DNA from: an uncultured Gaiellaceae bacterium
Lineage (GTDB): Bacteria; Actinomycetota; Thermoleophilia; Gaiellales; Gaiellaceae
DNA: 7,271 bases
Assembly: GCA_955652075.1 (NCBI GenBank)
Contig: CATPAS010000168.1
Coordinates: 1-7,271, forward strand
Reading direction: 5' to 3'
Position 1 is the first letter of the stretch, and each line of letters opens with the position of its first letter. A program made the translations under genes and the position numbers. The notes beneath the pieces are model-generated. The model was not told where the DNA came from, did not search any database, and was given only the letters and a program-made list of their open reading frames with translations. This document shows, one piece after another, positions 1 to 5,920 of this stretch.

Positions 1-1140
1 CGCCTCACCTTCGAGCGCCAGTCCGCGGGCCAGTGCCCAGCAGGCTTGACCCAGCTCGCCACCGTTGAAGTCTCCGAGGATCGCGAGCGCATCCCTTGCG
101 GATTCAACGGCGCGTGCCCCGTCACCCTCGAGCGTCGCCAGGCGAGACTGGCCGATGCGCAGCATTCCGAGGTCCGCGGGCTCCGGGGCGGGGCCCAGGA
201 GCCGTGCGGCGATCTCGAGTTGCTTGCGAGTTGCCTCGGCACGCCCTTCCTGGGAATCGATGCCGGCCGAAAGAAGGTATCCGCGTGCGAGCGTCAGTGT
301 GTCGTCGGTTGCCTCGAGGAGCGCGATCGCCTTGCGGATCTGCGTGAGCGCCTCGGCCGAACGACCTTCGATCGCGGCCATACGAGCAAGTGACCAGTAA
401 AGGCGCACGCGTGTGTAGCTGTCGCTCGAATCGCCCGCCCGCCCGAGCGCGTCGTGCACGACCTCACTGGCCCGGTCGTACTCGCCTTCGTCGGTCAGTG
501 CATAGCTCAAGAACGTTGCATACCTGACCATGAGCGTTACGTCCTCGGGCGTCGACTCCGTTACTTCTGCGAGGCATTGCTCCAGGAGGCGCGCAGCTCG
601 ATCGGCTGCGCCGAGCGCGGCGTAGGACTGGGCGAGCCCCGTGTACACGTCAGGACGCAGATGCGGAGCGACGCGCTCATACTCGAGCGCTGCTTCGAGG
701 CGTTCGACCGCGTCCAGGTGGTTGCCGCGATGGGCGGCGGCGAGCCCGAGTCCAATCGCTGCCCGGCTTGCCGAGACGCGATCGCCTGCCGCGCTCGCCT
801 CGGCGAGGACTTCCTCGAGCTTCTGCTCCGCCGGGGCAGTGTCCGCCTCGAGGCGAAGTTGAAGCTCTGCGTCGGCGAGCTTGAGCTCGCGGTCGTCGAT
901 CTCGCGAATGTCGCGACCGGTCTCGAGATACTCGACAGAGACCCCGAGCTTCTGGGCCAGCTTGCGTAGCGCCTTGACCGACGGCGTCCGTGCGCCAGCT
1001 TCGATGCGCGAGATGTACGCGTACGAGACCCCAGGGGATGAAAGATCCCGCTGGGAGAAGCCTCGCGCCACGCGCAAGCGCTTGAGGCGGGCTCCAATGC
1101 CCTCTGTGATCTCGCCCTCGGCCACGCTGGACCGGATCAT
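1..1140 (-). CDS. XRE-family helix-turn-helix regulator with TPR-like repeats (3' end outside window)
   Basis: This frame is open from an ATG at 1140 to the window edge, giving 380 codons with no stop. Residues about 15-74 form an XRE/Cro-type HTH: IGARLKRLRVARGFSQ, then a recognition helix around SYAYISRIEAGARTPS, then the LAQKLGVSVEYL helix typical of HTH_3 proteins. From about residue 85 to the edge the protein is Ala/Leu/Arg/Glu-rich and helical, with repeated TPR-like pieces (for example near 125-153, 164-190, 246-275 and 283-312). No membrane segment or enzyme motif is visible. The likely role is a cytoplasmic DNA-binding regulator whose TPR part binds a ligand or partner. It diverges from the ligase-exporter operon, so regulation of that operon or of itself is a reasonable inference. 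In-frame alternatives are GTG at 1125 and GTG at 1182, the latter just after an in-frame TGA. No strong ribosome binding site decides between them. The class is secure; the signal sensed is unknown. Confidence 0.9.
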   Translation of the reverse strand, partial: MIRSSVAEGEITEGIGARLKRLRVARGFSQRDLSSPGVSYAYISRIEAGARTPSVKALRKLAQKLGVSVEYLETGRDIREIDDRELKLADAELQLRLEADTAPAEQKLEEVLAEASAAGDRVSASRAAIGLGLAAAHRGNHLDAVERLEAALEYERVAPHLRPDVYTGLAQSYAALGAADRAARLLEQCLAEVTESTPEDVTLMVRYATFLSYALTDEGEYDRASEVVHDALGRAGDSSDSYTRVRLYWSLARMAAIEGRSAEALTQIRKAIALLEATDDTLTLARGYLLSAGIDSQEGRAEATRKQLEIAARLLGPAPEPADLGMLRIGQSRLATLEGDGARAVESARDALAILGDFNGGELGQACWALARGLALEGEA

Positions 1141-1192
1141 TAGGCGTTCTCGTACATAAGTCAAATTGTTTTTTGGGGTCACGCCCTGTCAA
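1136..1192 (-). promoter_or_regulatory. Candidate promoter region of the XRE-TPR regulator
   Basis: The patch 1151-1180 is markedly AT-rich for this GC-rich window. On the minus strand it holds two -35-like hexamers, TTGACA (1192-1187) and TTGACT (1164-1159). The second is followed after 17 bases by AATGAT (1141-1136), a 4/6 match to a -10 box. A start from that box would lie just inside the annotated ATG and would favour a nearly leaderless GTG start at 1125. The first hexamer has only a weak -10 candidate (ACAATT, 1169-1164). The repeated TTGAC, 28 bases apart, could also be protein-binding half sites. Pattern reading only. Confidence 0.3.
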
Positions 1193-1248
1193 TCGGCGCT
1201 TCCTCATGGCAACATAACCCCTGAACTGCGGATCATCTCGGGGGAAGG

Positions 1249-1266
1249 AGGGATTCATGCATCCCT
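1249..1266. repeat. 18-bp imperfect palindrome, candidate operator or hairpin
   Basis: The sequence AGGGATTCATGCATCCCT has AGGGAT/ATCCCT arms and a self-complementary CATG centre; only the two bases flanking the centre break the symmetry (16 of 18 positions). As DNA it has the size and dyad form of an operator for a dimeric regulator, and it lies between the divergent XRE-TPR gene and the ligase operon. As RNA it would fold into a hairpin that pairs part of the AAGGAGG site and puts the ATG at 1257 in the loop. The symmetry is seen directly; which role applies is inference. Confidence 0.5.
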
Positions 1267-1277
1267 GGGGTTCCTGA
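1257..1277 (+). CDS. Possible 6-codon leader peptide (MHPWGS)
   Basis: ATG at 1257 is followed by CAT CCC TGG GGT TCC and a TGA at 1275-1277. It sits five bases after GGAAGGAGG (1243-1251), the best Shine-Dalgarno match in the window and clearly stronger than that of any annotated gene here. The frame differs from the downstream ligase, and its stop is 26 bases before the ligase GTG. A strong ribosome site spent on six codons, followed by a GC hairpin, is the arrangement of a leader peptide used in attenuation. No amino acid is repeated, so classical stalling on one aminoacyl-tRNA is not indicated. It may be fortuitous. Confidence 0.3.
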   Translation: MHPWGS

Positions 1278-1290
1278 TCGGAAATTAGGG

Positions 1291-1318
1291 GGCGGGGACG
1301 CCTGTGGCGTTCCCCGCC
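1291..1318 (+). promoter_or_regulatory. GC-rich hairpin overlapping the ligase start codon
   Basis: The left arm GGCGGGGACGCC (1291-1302) is complementary to the right arm GGCGTTCCCCGCC (1306-1318), with a single bulged base and a three-base loop TGT (1303-1305). The GTG start at 1304-1306 begins in this loop. A stem of 12 GC-rich pairs would strongly block initiation there. Only a short TTT follows on the plus strand and a short ATTT tract on the minus strand, so this is a poor classical terminator. Roles to consider are translational gating of GTG 1304, an attenuator, or a 5'-UTR element if translation starts at ATG 1337. Confidence 0.55.
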
Positions 1319-2764
1319 CGGTTTACTACCCGCCTGATGGCTTCGGGGCTCGCGGTCGCTGTCTACGGGCTCCTGCTCGTGCCCGGCGCGGTCCTGGTCT
1401 GGCGGCGGCCCGTGTTCGCGCTGTACGCGTGGATAGTCGGTCTGGCCGCGCACAACGCCGTGATGGCTTCGCTCTATGGCGCCGGCGTTCGCGGCGGCGC
1501 TCTCACCGCCATCCAGGCCTGGAAGGAGATCCTGCTCGGCGTCGCACTCGCCCGGGTGGCGCTCGAGGTCCTCCGCACGGGGCGCCTTCCTTTCCGGATC
1601 CACCCCGCCGACGTTCTCGCAGTCGCGTTCGCAGCGCTCGTCTGCGTGTACGCAGTTCTGCCGCAACGTTGGCTCGGCGGGACGGCCGACCGGTCCGCGA
1701 TCGGCCTTGCGCTCAAGCACGACCTCGTTCCGTTCGGCGCCTATTTCCTCGGCCGCTCCTTGGTCCTGCGCAGGGAGGAGCTCGTCCGGCTCGTCTGGAC
1801 CGTCGTCGGAACGGCGGCTGCCGTCGCAGTCCTCGGCCTCCTCGACGACTTCTTGGTTCCGATCTCGTGGTGGCGCGACTCGGCAGTCGTCGACTACTTC
1901 CACAGGCATCTCGGTTACCACTACCACGGCACCGGGGGCCTGCCGGAGAACTTCGTCTTCAACAACGGCGGCGATACACAGGGGTTCTACCGCCGGCTGG
2001 TGTCGACGTTCCTTGGTCCGCTCGCGAGCGCGTACGCGTTCGTGACGGCGTTGTTGCTCGGAGCGGCGTTCCTGCGTCGGCCCCGCATCTTGATCCCGTT
2101 GTGCGCGGTGATCTTCGCGGGTTTGCTCTTCACCTTCTCGCGTTCAGCACTGCTTGCGCTTGCCTCCGGGTTCGTCATCTTTGCTTTCGTGACGCGGCGT
2201 TGGTGGCCGGTCGCGGCGGCGGTCGCGACGCTCGCGATCAGCGTCGCCTGGGTGCACGTCTTCCCGAACGTCGCTCCGACCGGAAAGTGGACGCAGCAGG
2301 ACCTGATCCAGCAACGCAACAATGCGAAGCAACAGCCGGGCGCGAGCGGCAGTGCCGGCAGCATCGACGAGCCTTCGATCCACAGCCACTGGATCAGCCT
2401 GCGTGAGGGTGTGCGCACCGTCGTCCACCATCCGCAGGGCTTCGGTCTCGGCAACGCGGGCCAGACGGCCTCGCGCACCGGCACGGCGATCAAGGCGGGG
2501 GAGTCGAACTACACGGAGATCGGCGCCGAGACCGGGCTGCTCGGGGCGCTGATCTGGATCGCCTGGGGGCTCGCGGTCTTCGCCGGGCTCGTCCTCAGTG
2601 CGCAACGCACACGCTGGTGGGCGGCTACCGGCATCGCGGCCGCGTTCGGAGGGGCCCTCGTGCTCGCAGTTCAGACCGACGTGATCGGCGATCCCTGGAT
2701 GGCCTACTGCCTCTGGTCGCTCGCCGGCATTGCGCTCATGCCGCCGCCTATCCTTCGAGAGTGA
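1304..2764 (+). CDS. Wzy_C/O-antigen ligase family polytopic membrane protein
   Basis: The protein has 486 residues with about 12 hydrophobic helices (near 14-33, 37-57, 72-90, 103-120, 135-152, 162-182, 236-257, 262-278, 280-297, 300-320, 411-432, 437-457 and 466-481). Family signs are the segment FTFSRSALLALASGF (277-290) with its conserved Arg280, a large outside loop (about 321-408) holding HSHWISLREGV (360-370) and HHPQGFGLGNAG (375-386), then ESNYTEIGAETGLLGALIW before the last helices. Members join or polymerise lipid-linked sugar chains outside the membrane. In an actinobacterium the product would be an exopolysaccharide, teichoic-acid-like polymer or glycoprotein and not LPS. A second outside loop (about 183-235) is aromatic and His-rich (FHRHLGYHYHG, 199-209). 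GTG 1304 follows an in-frame TAG at 1286; ATG 1337 is an alternative start that avoids the hairpin. Its stop overlaps the next start, so it is probably co-translated with the exporter. Ligase versus polymerase cannot be told. Confidence 0.87.
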   Translation: MAFPARFTTRLMASGLAVAVYGLLLVPGAVLVWRRPVFALYAWIVGLAAHNAVMASLYGAGVRGGALTAIQAWKEILLGVALARVALEVLRTGRLPFRIHPADVLAVAFAALVCVYAVLPQRWLGGTADRSAIGLALKHDLVPFGAYFLGRSLVLRREELVRLVWTVVGTAAAVAVLGLLDDFLVPISWWRDSAVVDYFHRHLGYHYHGTGGLPENFVFNNGGDTQGFYRRLVSTFLGPLASAYAFVTALLLGAAFLRRPRILIPLCAVIFAGLLFTFSRSALLALASGFVIFAFVTRRWWPVAAAVATLAISVAWVHVFPNVAPTGKWTQQDLIQQRNNAKQQPGASGSAGSIDEPSIHSHWISLREGVRTVVHHPQGFGLGNAGQTASRTGTAIKAGESNYTEIGAETGLLGALIWIAWGLAVFAGLVLSAQRTRWWAATGIAAAFGGALVLAVQTDVIGDPWMAYCLWSLAGIALMPPPILRE

Positions 2765-4728
2765 GCTCGACCGCGCGGGTCCCTGAGACGCAGCAACAGC
2801 GCGTGCGGGTGATCTTCGGTGCGCTGATCCTCGTTTTTCTCCTTGCGTCGCTCGACCAGACGATCGTGTCGACGGCCTTGCCGACGATCGTCGGCGAGCT
2901 CGGCGGTCTTCAGCACCTCTCCTGGGTGGTGACTGCGTACCTCCTCGCTTCGACCGTGTCTGGACCGCTCTACGGGAAGTTCGGCGACCTCTACGGACGG
3001 AAAGTCGTCATGCAGACCGCGATCGTCATCTTCCTCGTCGGCTCTGCTCTGTGCGGGGTGAGCCAGAACATGGCGGAGCTGATCGCCTTCCGGGCACTGC
3101 AGGGTCTCGGCGCGGGCGGTCTCATCGTGACGGCGATCGCGGTGATCGGCGACGTGATCCCGCCGCGCGACCGCGGGCGCTACCAGGGGATCTTCGGCGC
3201 CGTCTTCGGCGTGTCGACGATCATCGGGCCGCTGCTCGGCGGCTTCTTCGTCGACAATCTCTCCTGGCGCTGGATCTTCTACGTCAACCTGCCGATCGGA
3301 GCGGTGGCGTTCGCGGTCATCGGCGCCGTCTTCCGCATCCGCCCGGAGCCGAAGCAGCACAAGGTGGACTACCTCGGCGCGGGGCTGCTGGCGGGCGGGC
3401 TCTCGGCGGTCGTCCTCTTCACGAGTCTGGGCGGCAGCACCTGGCCCTGGAACTCGGCGCAGATCATCGCGCTGATGGTGATCGGCGTCGTGGCGCTTGC
3501 AGGGTTCGTGCTCGTCGAGTCACGAGTCCCTGAGCCGATCCTGCCGCTGTCGCTCTTCCGAAATCGCACGTTCGCGGTCACGAGCGCGGTCGGCTTCATC
3601 GTCGGCCTGTCGCTCTTCGGCGCGGTGACGTACCTACCCCTCTATCTGCAGATCGTCAAAGGCGTGAGCCCGACCAAGTCGGGCCTGCAGCTGACGCCGA
3701 TGATGCTGGGCCTGCTCGTGACCTCGGTGCTCAGCGGCCAGCTGATCTCGCGCTGGGGGAAATACCGGATCTTTCCGATCGTCGGGACGGCTGTGGTGAC
3801 GGTCGGAATGGTCCTGATCTCGCGCCTCGGGATCACCACGAGCCTCTGGGTGGCCGCGCTCGACATGGTCGTCCTTGGCCTTGGTCTCGGCTTGGTGATG
3901 CAGGTCCTGGTGCTCGCGGTCCAGAACGCCGTCCATTACAGGTTCCTCGGCGTCGCCACCTCCGGCTCGACGATGTTCCGGTCGATCGGCGGCTCGATCG
4001 GCGTTTCTCTGTTCGGCGCGATCTTCACCAACAGACTGCATACCGAGCTGGTCCACCGGCTCCCGGCGAGTGCGCACCTTCCCACGACGACGTCGCCCGC
4101 CACGATTCGCGCGCTTCCGACGGCCGTGCACGATCCGTACGTCCACGCACTGACGGCTGCGCTCTCGCCGGTCTTCTTCGTCGCAGCCATCATCAGCTCG
4201 ATCGCCTTCGTCCTGGCGCTCCTGATACCGGAGATTCCCTTGCGCAACACGAGCGCAGCGGAAGGGATCGGCGAGGCCTTCGCCACGCCGAGTAACACCG
4301 ACTCGGAGCAGGAGCTCGAGCGAGTGCTGAGCGTGATCGCACGCCGCGACGAGCGGTGGCGCGCCTACTCGGAGTGGGTGAATCGCGCCGGCGTCGACGT
4401 CGATCCGAGGGAGGCATGGCTGCTCGCGCGCACCGGCGAGCACGCGCCCGCGTCCGTCCAGCAGATCGCCGAGGCCAGGGGCGTCGACGAAGAGGCCGTC
4501 CGCGGGACGATGGAACGCCTGGAGCAACGCGGGCTGGTCAAAAGCAGCCGACAGGGCTACGAGCTCACTCCCGAGGGACGTCGCATCTGTGAGGCGCTCG
4601 TCGTCGTGCGGCGCGCAACACTCGAGGAGCTGGTCCGCGACTGGTCTCCCGCCGACCATGCGCAGCTCGCCCCCGTGCTCGACCGGCTTGCCCGCTCGCT
4701 TGCCAGCGAGATGCCGACTCCGGCCTGA
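2761..4728 (+). CDS. DHA2 (EmrB/QacA-type) MFS exporter with C-terminal MarR-like winged helix
   Basis: The 655-residue protein is a predicted proton-driven multidrug-type exporter of the 14-helix DHA2 group. Motifs in order: LDQTIVSTALPTI (31-43) in helix 1, motif A GKFGDLYGRK (72-81), motif B RALQGLGAGG (111-120) and motif C-type GPLLGGFFVDNLSWRW (156-171). Helices continue to about 490. Typical family members end soon after that, but this one has about 165 more cytoplasmic residues. Residues 565-605 look like a winged helix (SVQQIAEARGVDEEAVRGTM, then LEQRGLVKSSRQGYELTPEG), followed by a helical stretch to 650 resembling the dimerisation helices of MarR proteins. The GTG at 2761 overlaps the ligase stop (GTGA). 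I chose it because it gives a normal N-terminus just before helix 1; the same frame is open further upstream, but that part lies inside the ligase gene and reads as low-complexity Arg-rich sequence. Substrate unknown. The transporter call is firm; the MarR-like call is good but judged by eye. Confidence 0.93.
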   Translation: MSSTARVPETQQQRVRVIFGALILVFLLASLDQTIVSTALPTIVGELGGLQHLSWVVTAYLLASTVSGPLYGKFGDLYGRKVVMQTAIVIFLVGSALCGVSQNMAELIAFRALQGLGAGGLIVTAIAVIGDVIPPRDRGRYQGIFGAVFGVSTIIGPLLGGFFVDNLSWRWIFYVNLPIGAVAFAVIGAVFRIRPEPKQHKVDYLGAGLLAGGLSAVVLFTSLGGSTWPWNSAQIIALMVIGVVALAGFVLVESRVPEPILPLSLFRNRTFAVTSAVGFIVGLSLFGAVTYLPLYLQIVKGVSPTKSGLQLTPMMLGLLVTSVLSGQLISRWGKYRIFPIVGTAVVTVGMVLISRLGITTSLWVAALDMVVLGLGLGLVMQVLVLAVQNAVHYRFLGVATSGSTMFRSIGGSIGVSLFGAIFTNRLHTELVHRLPASAHLPTTTSPATIRALPTAVHDPYVHALTAALSPVFFVAAIISSIAFVLALLIPEIPLRNTSAAEGIGEAFATPSNTDSEQELERVLSVIARRDERWRAYSEWVNRAGVDVDPREAWLLARTGEHAPASVQQIAEARGVDEEAVRGTMERLEQRGLVKSSRQGYELTPEGRRICEALVVVRRATLEELVRDWSPADHAQLAPVLDRLARSLASEMPTPA

Positions 4729-4749
4729 CGGCCGCTGTACCCTCGAGAC

Positions 4750-5229
4750 ATGGCAATCGATCCGCGCGTCGACATCGGCCACGTCCACCTGAAGGTGAGC
4801 GACATCGACTCCGCGCTGGCGTTCTACCGTGACGTCCTCGGCTTCGAGGAGATGCAGCGCTACGGCGACCAGGCCGCGTTCATCTCGGCCGGCGGCTACC
4901 ACCACCACATCGGTCTCAACACCTGGGAGTCGAAGGGCGGGTCGCCGCCGCCGCCCGGGACGACCGGCCTCTACCACGTCGCGATCCGCTATCCGGACCG
5001 CAAGGCGCTCGCGCAGGCGCTGAAGCAGGTCGTCGAGGCCGGGATCCCGCTAAGCGGCGCGACCGATCACGGTGTGAGCGAAGCGATCTATCTCCGCGAT
5101 CCCGACGACAACGGCATCGAGCTCTACCGCGACCGTCCCAAGGCGGAGTGGCCGCGCGCGGACGACGGCAGCATGTCGATGATCTCGGAGCCGCTCGACC
5201 TTCGAGCGCTGCTCGCCGAAGCAGACTGA
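4750..5229 (+). CDS. VOC-superfamily protein (CatE-like glyoxalase/extradiol dioxygenase fold)
   Basis: This 159-residue soluble protein opens with GHVHLKVSDIDSALAFYRDVLGFE (10-33), the hallmark first beta-alpha unit of the vicinal oxygen chelate fold. The second module starts at LYHVAIRYPDRKAL (74-87) and ends with IYLRDPDDNGIELYRDRP (113-130). Likely metal ligands by position are His11, His76 and Glu124, with the HHH at 51-53 in a strand that could supply another. Members use a divalent metal for ring cleavage, isomerisation, glyoxalase or fosfomycin/bleomycin-type resistance chemistry. The closest style is the CatE-like group, but the substrate cannot be read. A Pro run (66-69) links the two modules. 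It lies 21 bases after the exporter stop and 2 bases before the DUF1361 gene, with only a weak ribosome site, so it appears to be part of the operon. Pairing with a drug-type exporter suggests detoxification (inference). Confidence 0.92.
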   Translation: MAIDPRVDIGHVHLKVSDIDSALAFYRDVLGFEEMQRYGDQAAFISAGGYHHHIGLNTWESKGGSPPPPGTTGLYHVAIRYPDRKALAQALKQVVEAGIPLSGATDHGVSEAIYLRDPDDNGIELYRDRPKAEWPRADDGSMSMISEPLDLRALLAEAD

Positions 5230-5231
5230 CG

Positions 5232-5906
5232 ATGCGCTTCAGTCGCCGTCGACTTGCGACCATTCTGGGCCTTCTTGCGGCGTCGCTCTTCTGCGTCGCG
5301 CTCGTCCTCGTGCGCAACGTGCACACGGGAAACATCAACTTCCGCTATCTGATCTGGAACCTCTTCCTCGCGTGGATTCCGTTCGTACTCGCAGTCTTCG
5401 TCTACGACCGCTGGCGGCGACGGCGCGGCGGCATGCTGCTCCTGGTGCTGGGCGGGCTCTGGCTGCTCTTCTTCCCGAACGCGCCGTACATCGCGACAGA
5501 CGTCGTGCACCTGCACCACGACGCGCTGTGCCCGTACTGGTACGACGCGGTCACGATCGCCGCGTTTGCGTGGATGGGCGTGCTGCTCGGTTTCGCGTCT
5601 CTCTACTTGATGCAGACCGTGGTTCGTCAATGGCGAGGCGCGGTCGCGGGCTGGGTCTTTGCCTTCGTTGCGATCGGGCTCGGCTCGCTGGGGATCTACC
5701 TCGGCCGCTTCCTGCGCCTGAACAGCTGGGACGCGCTCGAGCATCCGAGCGTCCTGCCGCGGATCCTCCATGCAGTCGCGCGCAACCCGTTCGCATACCA
5801 GGAGGCGATCGCCGTGACGCTCGTGTTCACGCTGGCGCTGAGCTTCGCGTACTTCCTGCTCTACAACTTCGCGACGGTCGGCCTGGAGCTCGACGCGGAG
5901 CGCTGA
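5232..5906 (+). CDS. DUF1361 domain-containing membrane protein
   Basis: The protein has 224 residues and six predicted membrane helices (near 8-26, 38-57, 68-84, 104-126, 138-158 and 190-212). It carries the recognisable DUF1361 signatures: IWNLFLAWIPF (41-51), the very conserved WLLFFPNAPYIATDVVHL (77-94), WYDAVTIAAFAWMGVLLGF (103-121) and GIYLGRFLRLNSWDAL (154-169). The family has no established biochemical role that I know of. The polar residues within the motifs (Asn83, Asp90, His93, Asp105, Arg159, Asn164, Asp167) would make plausible functional positions near the membrane face. I chose ATG 5232 because it lies two bases after the VOC stop and gives a basic N-terminus (MRFSRRR) before helix 1. 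The same frame is open further upstream inside the VOC gene, but that part looks like shadow sequence. The spacing implies co-transcription with the three genes before it. Confidence 0.9.
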   Translation: MRFSRRRLATILGLLAASLFCVALVLVRNVHTGNINFRYLIWNLFLAWIPFVLAVFVYDRWRRRRGGMLLLVLGGLWLLFFPNAPYIATDVVHLHHDALCPYWYDAVTIAAFAWMGVLLGFASLYLMQTVVRQWRGAVAGWVFAFVAIGLGSLGIYLGRFLRLNSWDALEHPSVLPRILHAVARNPFAYQEAIAVTLVFTLALSFAYFLLYNFATVGLELDAER

Positions 5907-5920
5907 TCTGGACACGTTCC

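Larger units (their letters stand above)
1195..1303 (+). promoter_or_regulatory. Structured 5' leader of the ligase-exporter operon
   Basis: About 110 non-coding bases precede the ligase start and contain several complementary segments. AACCCC (1216-1221) can pair with GGGGTT (1267-1272). The second strand of that helix directly abuts the hairpin 1249-1266, so the two could stack. GATCA (1231-1235), inside the outer loop, can pair with TGATC (1275-1279), which would make a pseudoknot. GGGGAA (1241-1246) can pair with TTCCCC (1310-1315), in competition with the start-codon hairpin. This arrangement resembles an attenuator or riboswitch-like leader, but each helix is short and I cannot assign it to a known RNA family. 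No convincing plus-strand promoter was found; the hexamers tried were weak or badly spaced. Confidence 0.35.

Noticed and set aside
1140..1258. Minus-strand start at ATG 1258 (reading MNPSFPRDDPQ...) as an extended start for the HTH gene.
   Set aside because: It is in a different frame from the HTH protein, whose own frame has a TGA just upstream of GTG 1182.
1291..1318. The GC hairpin as a standard intrinsic terminator.
   Set aside because: It lacks an adequate T-tract on either strand and no gene ends next to it.
1195..1340. c-di-AMP (ydaO-type) riboswitch, suggested by GGGGGAA...GGGGTT segments.
   Set aside because: The characteristic GGGGTGAATC and CAGCTAACC-type conserved segments are missing and spacing differs, so I only call it an unassigned structured leader.
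677..1927. Long minus-strand open frame (416 codons) across the divergent region.
   Set aside because: It overlaps the well-supported HTH-TPR gene and the ligase gene in other frames, has a low-complexity Arg/Asp/Glu-rich composition and no domain. It is typical GC-rich shadow sequence.
2617..2760. A 48-codon N-terminal extension of the exporter.
   Set aside because: It lies wholly inside the ligase gene, reads as an Arg-rich shadow, and would place a long charged tail before helix 1; GTG 2761 gives a normal start.
3634..4977. Long minus-strand open frame (447 codons) opposite the exporter and VOC genes.
   Set aside because: It is antisense to two genes with clear family motifs, and its product is charged and low-complexity with no recognisable domain.
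5148..5231. A 28-codon N-terminal extension of the DUF1361 protein.
   Set aside because: It lies inside the VOC gene in another frame and looks like shadow sequence; ATG 5232 fits the helix 1 boundary.
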